In this document: positions 8,810-16,741 of the stretch, piece by piece
How positions within the stretch are numbered: position 1 is the first letter of the stretch
Layout: each line of letters starts with the position of its first letter
Source: Sphingobium sp.
Lineage (GTDB): Bacteria; Pseudomonadota; Alphaproteobacteria; Sphingomonadales; Sphingomonadaceae
NCBI GenBank assembly: GCA_017984895.1
Contig: JAGNYO010000023.1
Location: 1-35,888 of the forward strand
Length of the DNA: 35,888 nucleotides
Direction: 5' to 3'
Position numbers and translations under genes: made by a program
The notes under the pieces: generated by a model
What the model was told of the DNA's origin: nothing
Seen by the model: only the letters and a program-made list of their open reading frames with translations
Database searches by the model: none

Positions 8810-9346
8810 ATGGCATTTGAGGAAACCGGGATAAGCCGCCGCGACATCGCACTGGTGGGCGCGGGCCTTGCCGCCTTGTCGCTTCCCGCCACCGATGCAC
8901 AGGCGCGCTCCGGCAAAAACCGCGCGGTTCGCATACCGGCGGAGGACAGGCTCGACATTATCGAACTGATGGCGCGCTATGCCTGGGCTTATGACACCGG
9001 GCATATCGACGGCTTTCTCGATACGTTCACCGAGGACGGCACAATGATCGGGTTCGGCAAGCTGATCGGCGGCAAAGCGGAAATCCGCCCCTTCCTCGTA
9101 GAAGGCCTCGCGAGACGCGGAGATGCAGGCTGGCAGCACCTGACCGACCACCATGTCTTTCGCGATTATACCGGCGACACCTGCACCGTCTTTTCCTTCT
9201 ATACGATGATGGAGGCGGACAGCAGCGGCGCCAATGGCCGGGTGCGCGCCATGGGCTATTACACCAGCCATTGCCGCAAGGAGAAGGGCGAATGGCTCTT
9301 TGCGCGGCGGGAAGTCACCCGCTGGGATGGCAAGCGCCCCTGGTAG
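8810..9346 (+). CDS. NTF2/SnoaL-like protein with Tat-type signal
   Basis: This 178-residue protein begins with SRRDIALVGAGLAALSLP, a twin-arginine-like signal ending near DAQA. Residues of about 40-175 have the pattern of the SnoaL-like/NTF2 fold: an early LMARYAWAYDTGHIDGFLDTFTEDG helix-strand unit, then VF.DYTGDTCTVFSFYTMMEA and a final strand with WLFARREVTRWDG. Family members include polyketide cyclases, dehydratases, isomerases and ligand-binding proteins. The W/Y/D-rich form here is the common SnoaL_4-like type found beside catabolic oxygenases and dehydrogenases. The signal suggests periplasmic action beside the quinohemoprotein enzyme. The ATG at 8810 follows the DoxX stop by 16 bp with AAAGGAA between. 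No catalytic function can be assigned. Confidence 0.75.
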   Translation: MAFEETGISRRDIALVGAGLAALSLPATDAQARSGKNRAVRIPAEDRLDIIELMARYAWAYDTGHIDGFLDTFTEDGTMIGFGKLIGGKAEIRPFLVEGLARRGDAGWQHLTDHHVFRDYTGDTCTVFSFYTMMEADSSGANGRVRAMGYYTSHCRKEKGEWLFARREVTRWDGKRPW

Positions 9347-9506
9347 GACTGGTTTGATCCACTTGGAAAACACTATTCCAATATTGCGTTCCTATCGTTC
9401 TTGACGGCCTCGCAAGCGGCGATACGCAATACATCAACTAGGAGTTTACTCTCGGCACAGACCCGGCCCAGCCGCGCGCAATGCCAGGGAAGGGGAGGAT
9501 ATCGGT

Positions 9507-11648
9507 TTGCCTAGATCCAGGAAATATGCGTCCGGCGTTTTGACACTCCTGTCTGTGACCGCGCTGCTCGTCGCGTGCGGCGGCGCGGTGCCGGGCAGCT
9601 CCGAGGGCGGAGATGACTGGCCGATGTCGGGCAGGAACCCTATGGCTCAGCGCTATTCCGACGCCGAGACGATCAACGCCGGCACTATCGGGAAACTGGG
9701 GTTCGCGTTTGAGTTTCGGGATTTCGTGGTGCGGGGCCGCACTCATCGCGGAGTAGAAGGCACCCCGGTGATGATCGGAGGCATACTGTATTTTTCCGGC
9801 CCATGGGGCGTCGCTTATGCGGTGGACGCGAAAACAGGAAAACCGCTCTGGACCTATGACCCGGAACCCAAGGGGCGCTTTGCCCGTAACGCCTGTTGCG
9901 ATGCCATCAATCGCGGCATCGCGATCAGCGAAGGCCGTCTGTTTACCGCTGCTACCGACGGACAATTGGCGGCCGTGGACATCCGCACCGGCAAGCAGTT
10001 GTGGAAGGTTGAAACCATCACCGATACGCGCTGGAACACCAGCAGCGGCGGCACGCCCGTGGTAGCAGGAGGCGTGGTGATCATCGGCAATGCCGGAGCA
10101 GACATGGGCTCGCGCGGCTACATCAGCGCCTATGATGTCAAGAACGGCAAGCTCGCCTGGCGCTTTTGGGTGGTGCCCGGCGATCCGGCCGAAGGCCCGG
10201 ACGAAACCCCCGATGTCACTACTGCCCGCAAGACATGGCCCGCCGATACGTTATGGCAGCTTGGCCTGGGTGGCAATGTCTGGGAAGGGCTGGCGTTTGA
10301 TCCGGACACCAAGACCGTGTTCGTGGGCACCGGCAATGGCGGGCCGCACCCCTCATGGCTCCGCAGCACGAGCGGCGCGGCCACCGATCAGCTCTATCTC
10401 AGCAGCATCGTCGCGCTGGAGGCAGGCACAGGCCGGGTCAAGTGGCATTATCAGACCACCCCGGCGGACAACTGGGACTATAACGCATCCTCGCCGTTCG
10501 TATTTGCCGATCTCGTGATGGACGGCAAGAACCGCAAGGTGCTGATGCAGGCGCCCAAGAACGGGTTTTTCTATGTGCTTGACCGCATCAATGGCGAATT
10601 GCTGAAGGCGGTGCCTTACACGGCGGTCAACTGGGCAAGCCACATCGACATGAAAACCGGACGGCCAGTTCTGACCGGCAAAGCCGACTATCGCAAGGAA
10701 GCACGCGTGGTATGGCCGAGCATGGCGGGCGCCCATAGCTGGACACCTCTGTCGTTCAGCCCGCGCACCGGGCTGGTCTATATTCCGGTGTCGGAAGGCG
10801 CCTCCAGCTTTCGTGCCGACGCGAAGGGCAAGTTCGTACGTGGTTCGATCAGCCAATCGTCCTACAGCAGCTTCGCACCCTTCTCAGACTCCGCGTTGCA
10901 GAAGCAGTTCGAGGAAGGCCCGAGCCAGCGCTTCAGGGGACAGCTCAAGGCCATGGACCCCGTGACCGGCAAAGTGCGCTGGGAAAGCCCCGACCTGCCC
11001 TTCGTCAATGCCGGCACGTTGGTGCTGGGCGATCTGGTTTTTCAGGGAACATCTGACGGGTATCTGAGCGCTTACGACGCGGCCAGCGGCAAACGCCTGC
11101 TACATCTGTTTGTCGGCACTGGCATCATGGGCGCGCCGATCACCTACAGGATCGATGGCGTTCAGTATATCGCGGTGCTGGCTGGCTTTGGCGGGCCGCA
11201 GGGGTCAGCTTTCCCGCCCGGCACACCAGGCCGCGACTATGAGAATTTCGAGCGGCTTATTGTGCTGAAGCTGGACGGCGGACCCATTCCTCTTCCCCCG
11301 CGCCGCAAACCTGAAGAGCAGCAACCCACGCCCAAAGCCATTGCCGTTGACCGGGCAACGCTGGCGCGGGGGCAGCGCCTGTTCGAGGAGCATTGCCATC
11401 GCTGCCACTGGACCGGCGGCGCGATCGGCAACTATCCCAATCTCTGGAACATGGCCCCCGGAACGATCGACAGCTTCGACCTGATCGTCCGGGAAGGTGC
11501 GCTCGAATATGCGGGCATGGCCAGCTTCGCCGATCTGCTAAGCCCCACAGATACCGCCGCGATCAAGGCGTTCCTCATAACCGACACGATCGAGAAGCGG
11601 GCCAAGGGGCCGAAGGCGGGGGCGCAATATCGCGAGGGATCGCATTAG
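9507..11648 (+). CDS. PQQ-dependent quinohemoprotein alcohol dehydrogenase, lipoprotein
   Basis: The 713-residue protein has an N-terminal lipoprotein signal (lipobox LVAC, Cys24). A PQQ beta-propeller domain (about 35-600) carries the adjacent cysteine pair at 130-131 (NACCD), a calcium-ligand loop GTGNGGP and the catalytic Asp in DNWDYN (Asp324). A C-terminal cytochrome c domain has CHRCH (630-634) and a likely axial Met671 (YAGMAS). This is the type II quinohemoprotein ADH layout: substrate is oxidised in the periplasm and electrons pass through haem c. The residue two after the catalytic Asp is Asn326, not the Asp typical of lanthanide enzymes, so calcium is expected. A TTG start is supported by GGGGAGG eight bases upstream. 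The gene converges on the GMC gene with 11 bp between. Confidence 0.92.
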   Translation: MPRSRKYASGVLTLLSVTALLVACGGAVPGSSEGGDDWPMSGRNPMAQRYSDAETINAGTIGKLGFAFEFRDFVVRGRTHRGVEGTPVMIGGILYFSGPWGVAYAVDAKTGKPLWTYDPEPKGRFARNACCDAINRGIAISEGRLFTAATDGQLAAVDIRTGKQLWKVETITDTRWNTSSGGTPVVAGGVVIIGNAGADMGSRGYISAYDVKNGKLAWRFWVVPGDPAEGPDETPDVTTARKTWPADTLWQLGLGGNVWEGLAFDPDTKTVFVGTGNGGPHPSWLRSTSGAATDQLYLSSIVALEAGTGRVKWHYQTTPADNWDYNASSPFVFADLVMDGKNRKVLMQAPKNGFFYVLDRINGELLKAVPYTAVNWASHIDMKTGRPVLTGKADYRKEARVVWPSMAGAHSWTPLSFSPRTGLVYIPVSEGASSFRADAKGKFVRGSISQSSYSSFAPFSDSALQKQFEEGPSQRFRGQLKAMDPVTGKVRWESPDLPFVNAGTLVLGDLVFQGTSDGYLSAYDAASGKRLLHLFVGTGIMGAPITYRIDGVQYIAVLAGFGGPQGSAFPPGTPGRDYENFERLIVLKLDGGPIPLPPRRKPEEQQPTPKAIAVDRATLARGQRLFEEHCHRCHWTGGAIGNYPNLWNMAPGTIDSFDLIVREGALEYAGMASFADLLSPTDTAAIKAFLITDTIEKRAKGPKAGAQYREGSH

Positions 11649-11659
11649 AGCAGCGTGCT

Positions 11660-13279
11660 TTAGGACATGGTCGGCCCGAAGCGGATCATGTCCGCCGCCT
11701 TTTCCGCGATCATGATAATCGGCGCATTGGTATTGCCGCCGATAACACGCGGCATGACCGAGGCGTCGACCACGCGCAGCCCCTCAACACCGCGCACTCG
11801 CAGTTCGGGATCGACAACGGCTGTGTCGTTCACCCCCATGGCGCAGGTGCAGGACGCGTGGTGGGCCACGATCGCGCTATTGCGGATATGTGCGTCGAGA
11901 TCGTCGTCGCTCATCAGCGCGCCGCCAGGAGTCAGCTCCCCTCGAATAAAGGGCGCCAGTGCACTGGTTGCGGCGAATTCCCTGCTGTGGCGCACCGCAC
12001 GGCGCAGAGTGTGAAGATCCTCAGGATGCTGGAACATGTTGAGGCGGATAAGCGGTGCATCCATGGGATTTGCGGATCGCAAGGTCACGCTGCCCTTGCT
12101 TTCGGGGCGCAGCAGGACATTGAAGATCGTCATCGCATGCCCCGCTCCGCGTCGCACGCCGGGAAACCATACGCGCCCGTCCATCCGGGTAGGGTAGACA
12201 TTGGCCTTGATATCCGGGCGGTTGAGCCCCGCGCGGCTGCGAATGAAGCCAAAGCCGATTACCGGCAGTTGAACATCCCTGCCGCTCAACCCCAGTCCCC
12301 AGCGGATCATATTGCCGGCGAGGCGGTCAAAGCGCAATTCGCGTTCAAAGCCGACCGGCTGGTTCAGCTCGAAGGTCACTCCAGCGAAAGGGTGCTCCTG
12401 TAAATTACGCCCGACGCCGGGCAGATCGACCAGAGGTTTTATTCCCGCCGCACGCAGTTCATCGGAGGGACCAATACCGGAAAGCAGCAGAAGCTGGGGC
12501 GAATTATAAGCGCCTGCGGAAAGAATGACCTCACGCGCGGCACGCACCTTCACGAGTTTGCCGTTGCGCAACAGGGTGACGCCGACCGCCCGCCCATTCT
12601 CGATATCGACCCGCACCACCATCACATTGGTGACGACATGCAGGTTCCTGCGAAGCAGCACCGGGTGAAGATAGCTGGTAGAAGCACTGGCGCGCCGCCC
12701 CTTCTTCACGGTTGCCTCGCCGGGCGAATAGCCCTCGCCGGATTGGGGGCCATGTTGATCGTCAAAGACCGGGTGCCCCATCTCCCTGGCCGCAGCCATC
12801 GCAGCCGAGAACAATGGCTCGAACGTGCGGATCGGCGATACATCCAGCGGCCCTTCGTCGCCATGATGCTCGCTTGCCCCGCGCCAGTTCGCCTCGGACC
12901 GCCGGAAATAAGGCAGCACATTGGCCCAGCTCCAGCCTTTCGCCCCCATTTCCGCCCATTCATCATAATCTGACGGATGTCCGCGCGAATAGATCATCCC
13001 GTTGATCGAGGAGGTGCCACCGATGCAACGCCCGCGCGGCAAGGGGATTCGCCGCCCGCCGGCATCCGGCTCAGGCTCGCTGAAATAATCCCAGTTCAAA
13101 CCCGGCACAGCCATCAACTTCATGAATGCCAGAGGCAGTTTCATCAGCGGATGCGTGTCACGTCCTCCTGCCTCGATCAGCATGACCTTGCTGTCCGCAT
13201 CGGCGCTCAGGCGATTGGCCAGAACGCACCCAGCCGAACCGGCCCCTACGATGATATAATCGGGCGTCTCGGCCGGCAT
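11660..13279 (-). CDS. GMC-family flavoprotein alcohol dehydrogenase
   Basis: The 539-residue protein is a glucose-methanol-choline oxidoreductase. It has the FAD motif [15 protein letters not shown] near the N-terminus, GMC signature 1 ([14 protein letters not shown]) and signature 2 ([19 protein letters not shown]). The C-terminal active site has His474 in [10 protein letters not shown] and Asn516 in GGNTNAP. It resembles choline-dehydrogenase-like and polyethylene-glycol-dehydrogenase-like enzymes that oxidise primary alcohols to aldehydes with a membrane or dye acceptor. It is divergent from the aldehyde dehydrogenase gene, and the shared 114-bp promoter holds a 10-bp inverted repeat, so the two steps (alcohol to aldehyde to acid) are likely co-regulated. 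A GGGAGAA site precedes the ATG. Substrate specificity is not visible. Confidence 0.93.
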   Translation of the reverse strand: MPAETPDYIIVGAGSAGCVLANRLSADADSKVMLIEAGGRDTHPLMKLPLAFMKLMAVPGLNWDYFSEPEPDAGGRRIPLPRGRCIGGTSSINGMIYSRGHPSDYDEWAEMGAKGWSWANVLPYFRRSEANWRGASEHHGDEGPLDVSPIRTFEPLFSAAMAAAREMGHPVFDDQHGPQSGEGYSPGEATVKKGRRASASTSYLHPVLLRRNLHVVTNVMVVRVDIENGRAVGVTLLRNGKLVKVRAAREVILSAGAYNSPQLLLLSGIGPSDELRAAGIKPLVDLPGVGRNLQEHPFAGVTFELNQPVGFERELRFDRLAGNMIRWGLGLSGRDVQLPVIGFGFIRSRAGLNRPDIKANVYPTRMDGRVWFPGVRRGAGHAMTIFNVLLRPESKGSVTLRSANPMDAPLIRLNMFQHPEDLHTLRRAVRHSREFAATSALAPFIRGELTPGGALMSDDDLDAHIRNSAIVAHHASCTCAMGVNDTAVVDPELRVRGVEGLRVVDASVMPRVIGGNTNAPIIMIAEKAADMIRFGPTMS

Positions 13280-13393
13280 GGAATTCTCCCTTTCAGAACT
13301 GCCTTCAATCAGCTTGGCGTTATGATTGACACACTATTTTTCATACGCAATTGAAGGCATATTACAATATAACGGAATGGGAGAGAGTATACC
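13280..13393. promoter_or_regulatory. Divergent promoter region of the GMC and ALDH genes with a spaced inverted repeat
   Basis: TGCCTTCAAT (13300-13309) and its exact reverse complement ATTGAAGGCA (13350-13359) are 50 bp apart centre to centre, close to five helical turns, which is what two cooperating dimers would need. A TTGACA hexamer (13326-13331) and A+T-rich stretches lie between and beyond the arms. The rightward arm overlaps an ATACGCAAT sequence also present before the genes at 9507 and 19531. Confidence 0.6.
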
Positions 13394-14869
13394 GTGGCAA
13401 GCCCTGATCCAGCGCCGAACATCGAGCATGCCGCCGCTTACCTGATCGTAAAGCCGAAGTCCTGTTTTATCGGCGGTCAATGGCTGGCACCCGCAACGGG
13501 TGTAGGAGCTGTCCTGCACAATCCCGCCACCGGCGAGAAGATCGGCGAGACAACGCTGGCGACGGCGGCCGAAGCGGATCAAGCCGTTGCCGCCGCACGG
13601 CAGACTTTCGAATGGTTTTCCCTGTCGTCCCATGGTGAACGTAAGGCCATGCTCGAGCGGTTGCTTGCCGCCTTTGAGGCAGCCGCGTCTGACCTTGAAG
13701 AGCTGCTGATCCGTGAAGTAGGCGTAGGTCGCCGGGTTGCGGAAGGACAGAGCGTCATGTGCCGCGCCCATATCGAAACCGCGTTGCACTTGCTGGAGAG
13801 CTATGAGTTCACCAGCACTCCGGCCGACAATGTGCTGGTGGTGAAAGAGCCGGTCGGTGTGTGCGTTGCCATAACGTCCTGGAACAATCCCATCAGCCAG
13901 ATTCTCTGCAAGGCGGTGCCGGCCATTGCCGCCGGCTGCACGGTGGTGGTCAAGCCCAGCGAACTCGCGCCGCTCATCGGTATCCGGGTAGCTGAGGTAT
14001 TTGCCGAGGCGGCTTTGCCCGCGGGCATTTTCAACCTTGTGACCGGCGGCGGAGCGGATGTCGGCGCGCGTCTGGTCGCCCATCCCGAAGTCGATATGAT
14101 ATCCTTTACAGGCTCGGTGCCAGGTGGCGCGGCGGTGGCCCGCGGCGCAGCGCCCACGATCAAGCGCGTGCATCAGGAGCTGGGCGGCAAGTCACCCAAT
14201 ATCGTCCTGCCCGATGCCGACCTTGAGGCAGTGATCCCACTGAGCGTGGCGATGTGTTTCATGAACAGCGGCCAGGTGTGCGCTGCGCCCACCCGTCTGA
14301 TCGTGCCGGAAGATCGCTTTGCCGATGTTGCAGCGATTGCGATCGCCACCGTCACCAAAATGGTGGTTGGTGACCCGCGCGACCCGGCAACGGACATGGG
14401 GCCGCTTGCCAACGCGGCCCAATATGCCCGTGTGCAGCGCTATATCCAGTCCGCACTGGATGAAAGGCTGCCATTGCTGGTCGGTGGCCTGGGCCATCCG
14501 AAGGGCCTCGAAGCAGGCTTTTTTGCGCGGCCGACCATATTCGGCCCAGTGCCACGCGATGCCACTATCGCCCGCGAGGAGATTTTTGGCCCGGTACTGG
14601 TGATCCATTGTTACCGCGACGAGGATGAAGCCATCGCTATCGCGAATGATACGACATTCGGTCTGGCGGCTTATGTCGAATCCCCTGATCTGGACCATGC
14701 GCAGCGCGTGGCTCGCCGTATCCGCGCCGGCCATGTGACGATCAATTTCCCGCGCTGGAACCGCCACGCCCCGTTCGGCGGCTATAAACAATCAGGCAAT
14801 GGCCGTCAGTTCGGCGTGTGGGGGTTCGAGGAATATCTCGAAACCAAGGCGATTGTGACCAGCGGCTGA
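13394..14869 (+). CDS. NAD(P)-dependent aldehyde dehydrogenase
   Basis: This 491-residue ALDH-superfamily enzyme oxidises an aldehyde to the acid. It has the oxyanion-hole Asn164 (SWNNP), the cofactor Lys187 (VVKPSE), the FTGS turn (238-241), the general-base Glu262 (ELGGKSP) and the catalytic Cys296 (NSGQVCAAP). EEIFGPVL is near residue 400. All key residues are intact. The GTG start at 13394 is preceded by GGGAGAG with eight-base spacing. It is divergent from the GMC dehydrogenase, whose aldehyde product it probably consumes. It is convergent with the MBL hydrolase gene, which ends 38 bp after its stop. Specificity cannot be read from these motifs. Confidence 0.94.
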   Translation: MASPDPAPNIEHAAAYLIVKPKSCFIGGQWLAPATGVGAVLHNPATGEKIGETTLATAAEADQAVAAARQTFEWFSLSSHGERKAMLERLLAAFEAAASDLEELLIREVGVGRRVAEGQSVMCRAHIETALHLLESYEFTSTPADNVLVVKEPVGVCVAITSWNNPISQILCKAVPAIAAGCTVVVKPSELAPLIGIRVAEVFAEAALPAGIFNLVTGGGADVGARLVAHPEVDMISFTGSVPGGAAVARGAAPTIKRVHQELGGKSPNIVLPDADLEAVIPLSVAMCFMNSGQVCAAPTRLIVPEDRFADVAAIAIATVTKMVVGDPRDPATDMGPLANAAQYARVQRYIQSALDERLPLLVGGLGHPKGLEAGFFARPTIFGPVPRDATIAREEIFGPVLVIHCYRDEDEAIAIANDTTFGLAAYVESPDLDHAQRVARRIRAGHVTINFPRWNRHAPFGGYKQSGNGRQFGVWGFEEYLETKAIVTSG

Positions 14870-14907
14870 CGGCAACTGAGGGTGCCGCCCTCCCCTACGC
14901 CTCGTAG

Positions 14908-15792
14908 TCAGCCTTCCGTGAATTCGTAGCGGAATGCCCCGCCATTACGCTTGACCCAGCCTGCGCTGGTCTTGCGGAAATGGGCAGGGAATATAACGGT
15001 GTCGGTGTCGGCGTAGCGCTCCAGCACCATCTTGCGCACAGCGACGGCCGTCGGTCCGTCATGATCGAAGAAAAACGGATAGTCCGGCCGCACAAGTTGC
15101 ACCGGATGGTGGAAAATATCGCCGGTGAACACCGCCTGTGGTCCACCTTTGCGGGCATGGAGCAGGCAGCTTCCCGCCGAATGGCCAAACGCAGGCTCCA
15201 TCCACAGCCCCGCCCCGGCCTGGCCCACAATCACGCTGTCCTCATCGACAATCCGCGCCTGCCCAGCCTTGACAACCGGTAGCACAGAATCCTCATAGGC
15301 CTCGCGGTGAAAGGCTTCCTCGGTCTGCTCGCTGAAGAACGCATAGTCTGTGCGCCCCATGACATAGCAGGCATTCGGGAAGGTCGGCACCCAGCGCCCA
15401 TCGATCAGCCGTGTATTCCAGCCGACATGATCGGCATGCATGTGCGTGCACATAACAAAGTCGATCTCTTCGGGCGTGACCCCTAATGCCGCCAGATTTT
15501 CAAGATAGCGCGTGTCGAGATTGTGCGCGAGCGGCACCGATCGGGTCTTGTGATTGCCGTTGCAGGTATCGACCAGGATTTTCTTGCCATCAAGACAAAG
15601 AAGGTAGGAATGGGTGGACAGTGTGAACATCGCCGTCGTTGGATCATCGGCGAGTGTCTCATCCCAATACCAATGCTTGAGCGCCGCCAGATCTTCTACC
15701 GTAACCTGCGGCAGAGACATGGACATGGGCATGCTGCCCTCGCTCTCGAAAACCTTGTCGACGCTCAGATCGCCCAGGATGACCTTGCGCAT
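14908..15792 (-). CDS. MBL-fold metallo-hydrolase (lactonase/esterase-like)
   Basis: The 294-residue protein is a metallo-beta-lactamase-fold hydrolase. It carries the dinuclear metal motif THMHADH (His117, His119, Asp121, His122), His204 in GHSAGS, the bridging Asp225 in FTGDIFHHP and His271 in FPAHF. This pattern is close to quorum-quenching lactonases and other cyclic-ester hydrolases, though many catabolic esterases share it. No signal peptide is visible, so it acts in the cytoplasm. GAGGAG lies about ten bases before the ATG. It is on the minus strand downstream of SDR 2 and TonB receptor 2, which suggests a minus-strand unit of TonB-SDR-MBL. A ring-opening or ester-cleavage step in the same route is plausible. 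Confidence 0.88.
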   Translation of the reverse strand: MRKVILGDLSVDKVFESEGSMPMSMSLPQVTVEDLAALKHWYWDETLADDPTTAMFTLSTHSYLLCLDGKKILVDTCNGNHKTRSVPLAHNLDTRYLENLAALGVTPEEIDFVMCTHMHADHVGWNTRLIDGRWVPTFPNACYVMGRTDYAFFSEQTEEAFHREAYEDSVLPVVKAGQARIVDEDSVIVGQAGAGLWMEPAFGHSAGSCLLHARKGGPQAVFTGDIFHHPVQLVRPDYPFFFDHDGPTAVAVRKMVLERYADTDTVIFPAHFRKTSAGWVKRNGGAFRYEFTEG

Positions 15793-15914
15793 ACTCTTGT
15801 TACTCCTCGCATCCTGATTAGGCCGGTCTATCCATAAATAGCCTGGTAGAAGGCTCGCCCGACAGTATTTAGCGCTGAACGGGACAAGTCAAAAAAGAAT
15901 TCTGCCGCCGCGTG

Positions 15915-16691
15915 CTATTGCCGGACGGCACCGCCATCCACGATCAGGGACTGCCCCGTAATGAACGGGGCATCGTCACTGGCGAAAAAGGCGACCGCGG
16001 CGGCCGCATGTTCAGGCGTGCCGATTTTGGGGATGGCCTGCCCCTTGATCATCTCGGCCCAGAACGCATCGAATTGGTCCTGATTGAACACGCCCTGCGC
16101 ATCATAGAACATCTGGCTCGTGCCGGGTGTAACCGTCGGCCCCGGTCCAACCGCATTCACAGTGATGCCAAACTGCCCCAGCTCGCTGGCCAACGCCCGA
16201 ACATAGCCTAGATTGGCCGCCTTCGAGGCGACATAACCACTCAATCCCGCCGGACCGATGAGAAAGCTGTTGGACACCAGATTGATGATCCGGCCCCAAC
16301 CCTTTGATTTCATATGCGGGATAGCAGCCTGGGTGAAGAGGAACATCCCATCCACATTAAGCGCCATGATCCCCCGCCAGGTTTCGAAGGAAACCGAGTC
16401 ATGCGGCGTCAGGTCATAACGACCGGCATTGTTTACCAGAACATCGCAGCCGCCCAAATCGGCCACGATCCTTTCCATCGTTCGCGTGACCTCGGCTGGC
16501 TGGGTGACATCGCAGGCATAAGCACGGGCCTTGCCTCCGACGGCGGCAATTTCCAAAACGCACTCTGCGACCTCTTCCCTATCGACGGCGGCAATGATCA
16601 ACCCCTCCGCCGCGAGCCTGAGCGCGCAGGCCTTTCCTATTCCTTTTGCTGCTCCGGTAACGACAGCAATCCGGCCTGCGCGCTCTGACAT
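15915..16691 (-). CDS. SDR-family NAD(P)-dependent oxidoreductase 2
   Basis: This classical SDR of 258 residues has TGAAKGIG (about 12-19), an acidic residue after beta-2 (AVDREE) that suggests NAD preference, and LVNNAG. The catalytic Ser is in INLVSNS, the YxxxK pair in GYVASKAAN and the C-terminal LIVDGGAVRQ completes the fold. It differs clearly in sequence from SDR 1 and so is unlikely to be a recent duplicate, but it holds the equivalent place beside TonB receptor 2. The gene lies 123 bp upstream of the MBL hydrolase on the same strand. Likely role: reversible alcohol/ketone oxidation of a pathway intermediate. Confidence 0.92.
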   Translation of the reverse strand: MSERAGRIAVVTGAAKGIGKACALRLAAEGLIIAAVDREEVAECVLEIAAVGGKARAYACDVTQPAEVTRTMERIVADLGGCDVLVNNAGRYDLTPHDSVSFETWRGIMALNVDGMFLFTQAAIPHMKSKGWGRIINLVSNSFLIGPAGLSGYVASKAANLGYVRALASELGQFGITVNAVGPGPTVTPGTSQMFYDAQGVFNQDQFDAFWAEMIKGQAIPKIGTPEHAAAAVAFFASDDAPFITGQSLIVDGGAVRQ

Positions 16692-16741
16692 TCACTCACT
16701 CCATTATCGCCATGTGCCGGCATATATGTCGGCAGGCATCG

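Noticed and set aside
10479-10490. Lanthanide-dependent (XoxF/PedH-like) alcohol dehydrogenase
   Set aside because: The residue two after the catalytic Asp is Asn rather than the second Asp that marks lanthanide enzymes.
11393-12403. 336-codon plus-strand frame spanning the PQQ dehydrogenase and GMC genes
   Set aside because: It crosses the 3' ends of two well-supported convergent genes and its translation has no domain pattern; it is a shadow of both.
11660-14869. Identification of the GMC/ALDH pair as the polyethylene glycol (peg) operon
   Set aside because: The enzyme classes match but the gene order, divergent layout and absence of an acyl-CoA ligase and AraC-type regulator do not support a firm call.
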